Assembly (NCBI RefSeq): GCF_014397245.1
Contig: NZ_JACLHY010000029.1
Span: 1-62,221 of the forward strand
DNA length: 62,221 bases
DNA from: Arenibacter arenosicollis
GTDB taxonomy: Bacteria; Bacteroidota; Bacteroidia; Flavobacteriales; Flavobacteriaceae
Direction of reading: 5' to 3'
The notes below the pieces were generated by a model, which worked only from the letters and a program-made list of their open reading frames with translations, made no database searches and had not been told where the DNA came from. How positions within the stretch are numbered: the first letter of the stretch is position 1; each line of letters opens with the position of its first letter. Shown here one piece after another: positions 56,242-62,221 of this stretch. A program made the position numbers and the translations under genes.

Positions 56242-59124
56242 CTATTGTTCACTCAATAGTTTTTCAATGAGCATTTTATGTGCCTTACTTTCGTCTGATT
56301 GCCCATTTTTTAACTGGTCATGGTACTTTTTCAATAAATTTTTGGATTCCGCAGTTTTCAATGCGCCTATTCGCTGAATCGTATACGTTAGAATAACAGG
56401 AATTTTGGCTTTTCCTGCCAATTGGAGCGCACGCTCTGTATTCAAAGGGATTAAGGGCTCAGTGGCGTACCATAGCATTAAGGGTAGGTTGTGGTCCCCT
56501 ATGTCTTCCGACTTTTGGACCAGGGCTTCCAAAACGTCCCATCGCTTTGCGGGTGCTAAGCGAAGCAAGCCGGAAGTCAGGTAGAGTCTTACCAATGGTG
56601 ATGGATCTTTTTTTGCCAATCCTACAAACTTTTCCAAGGTGGTTGGTGATATCTTCTTATCCTCGGTCAGTAACTGTATGGCCCAACTTCTAAGATATTC
56701 ATTGTTGTTGCTTAATAAATTATTTAATTCCTTTTCATTTAGCCCTTGGGTAACATGTAAGGTCCATAGCGCTCTAAGTTTTCTGGTTACATCCTGATTA
56801 TTGACAAGAATATCTTTAAGTGCTGTATGGACTTCAGGATTGCCGCCTCGTTCTTGTAAAATTGTCCTGGCCTGTCTCACATAAAATTCGTTGGGATGTA
56901 ACTGGTAGTTGACGAGTTCCAGGTCTGTAGCTTTTTGCAAATCAACCTGTACCCATTGATCATTTTTATGACTGATCTTAAAGATTCGTCCCAAAGTTTT
57001 GTCATGCACATCGGGGTTGGAACTGTGGCATTGGTTCTGATCATACCAATCTATGGCAAATACAGATCCACTGGGGTCGTATTTAAAGTTGAGCCATTGT
57101 GACCACGAATCGTTCATTGCCAAGAAGTCTTTATTATGTGATCCAATATATCCCGATCCCGACCTGGTAAGTTGATCATTATTAAGTTTAGATCCATTGA
57201 TATTGTTCATGAAGATGGTATTCCTATATTTTTTGGGCCAGGAATTTCCGCCCAAATAAATCATTGCGCCTGCATGGGCATGGCCACCACCAGCTGCCGC
57301 TGACCTAAAATTACCTGCATGTGGTCCACGGTCGCCCAGCCAATGTACATGGTCCCCAATGGTTTTAATATCATCATAGGTGTAGGGATTAAAATGATTC
57401 CCTGACTGCCGCTGGTATCTGGCTCCTTGAATAACGTGGTAAAGGTGTGGAATTACACAAACCGTGATGAATGGATGTCCGAAATCATTAAAATCAATTC
57501 CCCACGGATTACTACTCCCTTCGGCAAAGACTTCAAACTCATGTCTTGTTGGGTGATAGCGCCACACACCTGCGTTGATTTTGGTTCTTTGGTTGTCAGA
57601 AGCTCCGGGCTTGCCCACATTGGAATGTGTAAAAACTCCCTGAACGCCATACAGCCATCCGTCCGGGCCCCAGCGTAGATTATTTAGTACCTCATGAGTG
57701 TCATCCAATCCCCAACCATCCAATAATTTTTGAGGTGGTCCCGATGGCTTGTCCTTTTCGGCATCGATAGGAATATACAGCAAATAGGGGGCAGCCCCTA
57801 ACCATACTCCTCCCATACCTACTTCTATTCCGCTAACCAGATTTAGGCCTTCGGAAAACACCTTTCTCTTATCCAAAGTGCCGTCGCCATTAGTGTCTTC
57901 GAAAATAAGAATGCGATCTTTTCCTTCGCCTTCACGGGCGGGGGTAGGGTAGGTGTGTGCTTCAACGACCCAAAGTCGACCGCGTGCATCCAAGGTAAAG
58001 CTTATAGGTCGTACCACATCTGGTTCTGAGGCGGCCAAAGTTATTTTAAAGTCTTCGGGCAAGGTCATAGCCTTTGCTGCTTCTACACCTGAAAGACCAG
58101 AATTGATAATTGGATCTAATGGGGGCAGTACAATAATATCATCCTTATTTAATTCATTGGGGAAGTAAGGGCGAGTAGGGTAGAACCGAAAGTCATCAAA
58201 ATTTATATGTGCCCATTTATCATCCTTTATATAAGGAATTTGCGAGATACCAGTTTCATTATCAATAATACGGATAATTATATCCTTTTGTTCATAAGGT
58301 TCAAGGTCTACTACCACAGGTTGTAAGGTAGCCCTACCTTGTCCTGTTGAACTAAAGATAACCTGATTGGTTTCTGCCAGCACCAATTCAACGCGGGTGT
58401 CTGCCAATGCACCACCCGATACCTTAAAGGAAGCATAAGGATGGGAGACTTTGAAGGGAACAGAACTTAAGGTGCCCGTAAGTTTGTAATTTGCGTTACC
58501 GCCACTAGTTAGAAAGTAGTCGCCATCAAATGAAAATAGTGCACCGGCATCATGCACAGGGGAAGGGTCTTGGTCGTATAGTGGCGATTTAAAAGCATCT
58601 CCAGTTGCTGTCCAATCCTGTAAAGAACCGGTTTCAAAGCCTAGGTTCAGAGGTTTTCCATTTTTTGTGGGTATAACTCCTACAACGGATGGTCCCGATA
58701 GGTCTCCCTCCACGACCTCAAATTTTCCCACCATACCCGCCGCACGATGTCCGGGAACCGTACAGAAATAGGTGTCATTTTCTATAGCCTTGAATGTGAT
58801 ACTGGTACTTGATCCCTTTTCCAATAGGGTACCACTCTTTATGCCCAATTTCTCCATGGCAATATCATGGGTCATGGTTTCGCCATTGGTTATGGTAATG
58901 CGAACGCGATCTCCTTGGTTGGCCCTTAAGGTAGGATTTCGGGTTCCATCTTTGGCAAAATACCCCAGCATGGTAGCTTCCAGTGCATAGTCTCTGTCAA
59001 TAGTTGTGGTATCCTTAACAGTTTGTTGCGAAGTCTCTTTGTTGCTCTTTGTTCGGCAACCAACAAAAACGATTAATAGGATTAAGGTTGCGGAGATGCG
59101 GGATATTAAACGAAGATTGCTCAT
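56242..59124 (-). CDS. Lipoprotein fusing a type-1 copper cupredoxin to a PVC-type dehydrogenase propeller
   Basis: The 960-residue lipoprotein (Cys23 in F-V-G-C) begins with a cupredoxin domain at about 45-140. It has all four type-1 copper ligands: His86 in T-H-D-I, Cys121, His126 and Met131 in C-T-V-P-G-H-R-A-A-G-M. A jelly-roll-like segment follows (about 155-320). Then comes the 'putative membrane-bound dehydrogenase' beta-propeller (about 365-715; L-A-A-S-E-P-D-V-V-R-P, R-L-W-V-V-E-A-H-T-Y-P) and a HEAT-like helical end. The C-terminal C-x-x-C-H cytochrome common in this family is absent. I infer an envelope sugar dehydrogenase that passes electrons to copper. It sits between the DUF1080 and 394-residue propeller genes. 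Confidence 0.85.
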   Translation of the reverse strand: MSNLRLISRISATLILLIVFVGCRTKSNKETSQQTVKDTTTIDRDYALEATMLGYFAKDGTRNPTLRANQGDRVRITITNGETMTHDIAMEKLGIKSGTLLEKGSSTSITFKAIENDTYFCTVPGHRAAGMVGKFEVVEGDLSGPSVVGVIPTKNGKPLNLGFETGSLQDWTATGDAFKSPLYDQDPSPVHDAGALFSFDGDYFLTSGGNANYKLTGTLSSVPFKVSHPYASFKVSGGALADTRVELVLAETNQVIFSSTGQGRATLQPVVVDLEPYEQKDIIIRIIDNETGISQIPYIKDDKWAHINFDDFRFYPTRPYFPNELNKDDIIVLPPLDPIINSGLSGVEAAKAMTLPEDFKITLAASEPDVVRPISFTLDARGRLWVVEAHTYPTPAREGEGKDRILIFEDTNGDGTLDKRKVFSEGLNLVSGIEVGMGGVWLGAAPYLLYIPIDAEKDKPSGPPQKLLDGWGLDDTHEVLNNLRWGPDGWLYGVQGVFTHSNVGKPGASDNQRTKINAGVWRYHPTRHEFEVFAEGSSNPWGIDFNDFGHPFITVCVIPHLYHVIQGARYQRQSGNHFNPYTYDDIKTIGDHVHWLGDRGPHAGNFRSAAAGGGHAHAGAMIYLGGNSWPKKYRNTIFMNNINGSKLNNDQLTRSGSGYIGSHNKDFLAMNDSWSQWLNFKYDPSGSVFAIDWYDQNQCHSSNPDVHDKTLGRIFKISHKNDQWVQVDLQKATDLELVNYQLHPNEFYVRQARTILQERGGNPEVHTALKDILVNNQDVTRKLRALWTLHVTQGLNEKELNNLLSNNNEYLRSWAIQLLTEDKKISPTTLEKFVGLAKKDPSPLVRLYLTSGLLRLAPAKRWDVLEALVQKSEDIGDHNLPLMLWYATEPLIPLNTERALQLAGKAKIPVILTYTIQRIGALKTAESKNLLKKYHDQLKNGQSDESKAHKMLIEKLLSEQ

Positions 59125-59178
59125 GGGTCCGGGTTATAGTTGGTGTGGTTGATTATATTTGAGAGCTATAATTTTTTT

Positions 59179-59817
59179 TTACTTTATTTCTTCAATAAAA
59201 ATATCTTTAAAAGCAACCTGTGCCTTTCCGTCTCCATGTATCTGTAGTCCTATTAAGCCCGACTGTGGTATGGTCATATCCTTCTCAGTATAGTCCACTG
59301 TTTTATGCCCATTGATATAAAGACGTATTCTTCGGTCCTCGGCCCTAATTTCATAATCGTTCCAGTCGTTTATATTAATCCATTCAAGAACTTCTAAAGA
59401 GTCTGGGGCCATCAACGTTTTATTTCTTCGGGATTCATCATAGAGGCTTGCCCAGTAGTTTTCGCCCCAATCTGCTTGGTAGCCTGTCATTTCATAAGGC
59501 GGGTCTATTAATCTTTTGCTTCTAAACTGGATGCCTGAGTTGATAAATCCATCATTCCCGGTTAATTTAAACTTTAGTTTAAGAATGAAATTGGCATAGG
59601 AACGCGTTGTGCACAGGAAATCATTGTGTGGAACAGTTTTATCCAAGGAGCCTCCAATGATGGTTCCATTATTAATCCGCCAAGTAGATATGGTGTCGCC
59701 TTCCCAACCAGAAAATGTTTTCCCGTTGAAAAGAGAGCTTGCCCCTGTAGCCGTCTTATTTTTACATGCCATCGATATAAACAGCAGTAAAATAAAGGAT
59801 AGTAGTAAACGTTTCAT
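59179..59817 (-). CDS. DUF1080 lipoprotein (3-keto-disaccharide hydrolase family)
   Basis: The 212-residue protein has a lipoprotein signal (I-S-M-A-C, Cys18) and a single DUF1080 concanavalin-like domain. It has S-L-F-N-G-K-T-F-S-G-W-E-G, G-I-Q-F-R-S-K, then E-M-T-G-Y-Q-A-D and G-L-I-G-L-Q-I-H-G. Characterised members hydrolyse 3-keto-glycosides, products of oxidation at C3 of a sugar. It lies 54 bp upstream of the cupredoxin-dehydrogenase gene and about 100 bp downstream of the 640-residue propeller gene, so the three are probably cotranscribed. Substrate is unknown. Confidence 0.9.
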   Translation of the reverse strand: MKRLLLSFILLLFISMACKNKTATGASSLFNGKTFSGWEGDTISTWRINNGTIIGGSLDKTVPHNDFLCTTRSYANFILKLKFKLTGNDGFINSGIQFRSKRLIDPPYEMTGYQADWGENYWASLYDESRRNKTLMAPDSLEVLEWININDWNDYEIRAEDRRIRLYINGHKTVDYTEKDMTIPQSGLIGLQIHGDGKAQVAFKDIFIEEIK

Positions 59818-59920
59818 TTGGCTTTGGTTTACGGTTGGATCAACTAGAGATGTCTACAAATTAAGCTAAAGAATTAAGAAAACCTACAGACCCCACTTTC
59901 CCATGTGATTTAAAATGCCG

Positions 59921-61843
59921 TTAATCCTTTAGATAGTAAAAATGTCCGTCTTCGGCCCCAATCAATAAATTTGGTTTGCCATCCTTATCCCAGTCAACCA
60001 CGGTTGGGCTTGTGGTGTGTCCTGCAAGCTTGGTTTTGACCAGATTCCCTTTTTTCTTGAAAACAATGTTTCCGTTTGATTCCCCTAAATTCTCGTACCA
60101 TTCAATATTTACGCTGTTGGCCAATAGATCAAGGTCCCCATCACCATCCCAATCGGTAAAGGCTATTTTCCTTCGGCCACTACCACCGGCTTCACGCTCG
60201 TTTAAACGAAGCAAATCTTTGCCTGTTTCTCCATCGGCATTTTTAAAAATTCGTTGTCCTGGTTTTAGATAAAGTTTTCCATGTTTTTTAAATCGCTCAA
60301 AAAACGCCAAATAGCCTTCGTGATCTAACATTACCAAATCCATTAGACCATCTTTGTTCCAGTCTATAGCATAAGGTGTGGTTCTCCATTGTGTGGACAA
60401 TTCATCTTTTTCCGGATTCCACCAATTCCATTTAGGTTTTGGAACCTTGTTTTTCTCCCAAGCCACCTTGACACCTCCCATTTTAGTTAGTTTGGGAGCT
60501 CCCTTAGCACCTGTATTTTTATACCATTCCACTTTGCCAAATATGGAATTCAACAGAATATCTTTTAGTCCGTCACCATCCCAATCGGCGACTGTTAATG
60601 TGGTATAACCCCATTTACTTTCGGCAGGTCCTTGAATGGATCCACTGTTCCCCGCCATAATACGGATTACTTCCCCATCGGCTTCCAAATAAATGGGTTC
60701 TTGCCACTCTGGAGTATCACCTCCATCTAGATTTTCTATAAAACCAATATACCCGGCCGAATTGCCACAGATCAAATCTTCGTCTCCATCATCGTCCCAG
60801 TCAACACTAAAAGGGGTAACCAATGCACCAAATTTTAGATTTTGACTTTTCTGTTGGATATATATGGGCGATTTAAAAACTGGCATTTGGTTACTGATGG
60901 TCCCTGTATTTTCAATAAAGACAACCCTACCGTCCTCGTCGCCAACAACAAGATCAATTTTAGAATCATTGTTCCAATCAAGAGCCACTGGCCTCATCAT
61001 TTCCAGATCCATTTTTAGGATTCCATTATTATTTTCAAGAAATCTACCTTTGGCATAAATTGGGTTTTCACGATTTCCTGTATTTTCAAAGTAACTAAAG
61101 CGATCAATGAATTCCCCGCAAATAATATCCAAATCACCATCACCATCAAAATCGGCTATGTTAGGGGTAGTATTGCCATATACATCTATAGGTTTATCAG
61201 CAGCTAATATTTTCCCATCATTTCTATATTTTCCGTTGTCGTTGGTCAATAAATAAAGGTATCCACGAAGATCTCCATTGGTCCATTCCCCTTTGTCGTT
61301 AAAGGCATTGTCCCAACCATACTCACTCCAATCATCTATTCCAACGATGAGGTCCATATCCCCATCATTGTCATAATCAACATATTTCCAATCGCTAAAA
61401 CGTTCTTTATAAAGATCAAGTAGTTCGGACGCCTGATACAGACCTTCTGGTCGAGTATATCCATATCTTCTAAAGTTGTCGTATTCCAAACCAACTCCCA
61501 AAACCCTAGGTTCTCCTTCCACATAGGAGATGGAAACATTCCGCATACCGTCACCAATTTTGACGGGAGCATCAAATATTGGGTTCCCTTGTTGGTCTTT
61601 GTTTGAGTTTTTGAACAAAAATGTGCCATTAAAAGGAACGTCGGTACAGGAGATAACCAAATCCAGATCTCCATCCTGATCGTAATCCATGGGCAAGGGA
61701 TTGGCCCAGAGTCCCACTGCCAGATCTTTGGTAGAGGTGGTATCCTTGTATTGTAATCTTATAAGGTTGTCATCAGTGGTTTGACCAATGGAAACGGCAC
61801 TGCTAGTTAGGAAAAAGCAAAGGATTAATCGTTTAAGCTTCAT
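59921..61843 (-). CDS. FG-GAP/VCBS repeat protein, 640 residues
   Basis: This secreted protein has a signal peptide (about 1-21, S-I-G-Q) and many FG-GAP/VCBS repeats over its whole length (D-Y-D-Q-D-G-D-L-D-L-V, D-F-D-G-D-G-D-L-D-I, D-W-D-D-D-G-D-E-D-L), each with a calcium-binding-like Asp loop. It leads the four-gene minus-strand cluster. No catalytic domain is seen. It could bind a polysaccharide or be a large propeller enzyme of unknown activity. Confidence 0.87.
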   Translation of the reverse strand: MKLKRLILCFFLTSSAVSIGQTTDDNLIRLQYKDTTSTKDLAVGLWANPLPMDYDQDGDLDLVISCTDVPFNGTFLFKNSNKDQQGNPIFDAPVKIGDGMRNVSISYVEGEPRVLGVGLEYDNFRRYGYTRPEGLYQASELLDLYKERFSDWKYVDYDNDGDMDLIVGIDDWSEYGWDNAFNDKGEWTNGDLRGYLYLLTNDNGKYRNDGKILAADKPIDVYGNTTPNIADFDGDGDLDIICGEFIDRFSYFENTGNRENPIYAKGRFLENNNGILKMDLEMMRPVALDWNNDSKIDLVVGDEDGRVVFIENTGTISNQMPVFKSPIYIQQKSQNLKFGALVTPFSVDWDDDGDEDLICGNSAGYIGFIENLDGGDTPEWQEPIYLEADGEVIRIMAGNSGSIQGPAESKWGYTTLTVADWDGDGLKDILLNSIFGKVEWYKNTGAKGAPKLTKMGGVKVAWEKNKVPKPKWNWWNPEKDELSTQWRTTPYAIDWNKDGLMDLVMLDHEGYLAFFERFKKHGKLYLKPGQRIFKNADGETGKDLLRLNEREAGGSGRRKIAFTDWDGDGDLDLLANSVNIEWYENLGESNGNIVFKKKGNLVKTKLAGHTTSPTVVDWDKDGKPNLLIGAEDGHFYYLKD

Positions 61844-62079
61844 AGGTAGTTTTTTCTATGTTTTTTATGATGATTGCTGAATTAAAACTTTCAAATTAGT
61901 ATTTATTTTTCAATTGACCAATCTTTTATTTCTTGGACTAATTGAAGGATTTCATATTTTGATAGGTGTTGGATAAGGAAAATTTGGGTTAGTAATACTA
62001 AGGGGCTGGAATTTAGGGGGTAAGTAAAAAAGATTCATTTTTTTGCCAAAAGATTAGGGTTAAATTGTTTGATCTTTCC

Positions 62080-62087
62080 TATTTTTG
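62080..62087 (+). promoter_or_regulatory. Probable -7 promoter box for the tRNA
   Basis: TATTTTTG matches TAnnTTTG. It lies 12 bp upstream of the first, truncated copy of the tRNA 5' end (62100-62110) and about 120 bp from the complete tRNA start. The rest of the 378-bp gap upstream, to the end of the 640-residue gene, shows nothing I recognise. Confidence 0.5.
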
Positions 62088-62098
62088 CAATCTCATTT

Positions 62099-62217
62099 TC
62101 GGGATGTGGCCCTTCGTCTACGCTCAGGACAGGCTGCCCCACAGAGGATTCATTTATAAATGGAGATTCTGAAAAAGAATAGAAAGTATTGAGCAAATTG
62201 AAGTATCGGGATGTGGC
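62099..62217 (+). repeat. 12-bp direct repeat of the tRNA 5' end around a ~95-bp segment
   Basis: TCGGGATGTGGC occurs at 62099-62110 and again at 62206-62217. The first copy directly follows a promoter-like box; the second continues into the tRNA. The 95 bp between them include C-T-T-C-G-T-C-T-A-C-G-C-T-C-A-G-G-A-C, which resembles short interspersed repeats I recall from flavobacteria, and the palindrome C-A-T-T-T-A-T-A-A-A-T-G. Confidence 0.6.
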
Positions 62218-62221
62218 GCAG
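62207..62221 (+). tRNA. 5' end of a tRNA, probably tRNA-Pro (cut by window end)
   Basis: The last 15 bases, CGGGATGTGGCGCAG, have the layout of a 7-nt acceptor strand starting C-G-G, then T8-G9 and the D-stem G-C-G-C-A-G. A C at position 1 with G-G following is typical of tRNA-Pro. The rest, including the anticodon, lies outside the window. Confidence 0.6.

Noticed and set aside
56242..59124. Cytochrome c domain in the cupredoxin-dehydrogenase
   Set aside because: No C-x-x-C-H occurs anywhere in the protein, although many relatives have one at the C-terminus.

Overview
The window looks like chromosome of a marine Flavobacteriaceae bacterium (Bacteroidota) of the Zobellia/Maribacter/Arenibacter type; the genus is a guess. 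The reasons are the AT-rich DNA, two SusC/SusD pairs, TAnnTTTG-type -7 promoter boxes, a Rho factor with a long disordered insertion, and the housekeeping order cdaA-folP / DUF1599-DoxX-tpiA-prmA-clpS.

Region 1 (1-18.8 kb) is mostly core genome: a MscS channel, a DUF2254 membrane protein, a succinate-semialdehyde dehydrogenase, a lipoprotein/membrane-protein pair, rho, a DUF4293 protein, a YfcE-type phosphoesterase, truA (TTG start) overlapping an MsbA-like ABC exporter, diadenylate cyclase, dihydropteroate synthase, a duplicated-domain DUF1599 protein, a DoxX-like protein, tpiA, prmA, clpS, and two half-size YeeE/YedE sulfur transporters. The 480-bp gap between mscS and the DUF2254 gene holds a run of hairpins that may be a small RNA.

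Region 2 (18.9-25.0 kb, minus strand) is a planctomycete-style outer-envelope cluster: a lipoprotein with PSCyt1/DUF1549/DUF1553, a Tat-exported DUF1501 protein, and a mosaic protein (DUF2231, haem site, leucine-rich repeats, chitobiase-C-like domain, discoidin-like C-terminus). A short remnant of a second copy of that C-terminus lies between the last two genes.

Region 3 (25.1-40.9 kb) starts with a LytS/LytTR two-component pair, divergent from a sugar-degradation operon: a sodium:solute symporter, a cytoplasmic GH130 phosphorylase, a CBM9-like protein, GH20 hexosaminidase, GH92 alpha-mannosidase, a DUF4838 protein and GH29 fucosidase. The enzyme set fits breakdown of N-glycan-like, mannose/GlcNAc/fucose-containing glycans, with the disaccharide phosphorolysed inside the cell. 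The operon is interrupted between GH20 and GH92 by a small Vsr-like (DUF559) endonuclease gene tightly bracketed by two MITE-like repeats with inverted ends. This is the most unusual structure in the window.

Region 4 (41.2-54.8 kb) holds two SusC/SusD pairs, each preceded by the same leader sequence, with a large FG-GAP/ASPIC-UnbV protein between them. Region 5 (55.0-61.8 kb, minus strand) is an apparent oxidative module: two FG-GAP proteins, a DUF1080 lipoprotein (3-keto-glycoside hydrolase family) and a lipoprotein that fuses a type-1 copper cupredoxin to a PVC-type dehydrogenase beta-propeller. The window ends in the first 15 nt of a probable tRNA-Pro whose 5' end is duplicated about 107 bp upstream, next to a good promoter.

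The PUL outer-membrane transporters, surface hydrolases, symporter and phosphorylase can be read as one glycan-uptake pathway. The link of the haem and copper clusters to it is inferred from proximity and a shared C-terminal module. No CRISPR array, rRNA or conventional transposase gene was seen.
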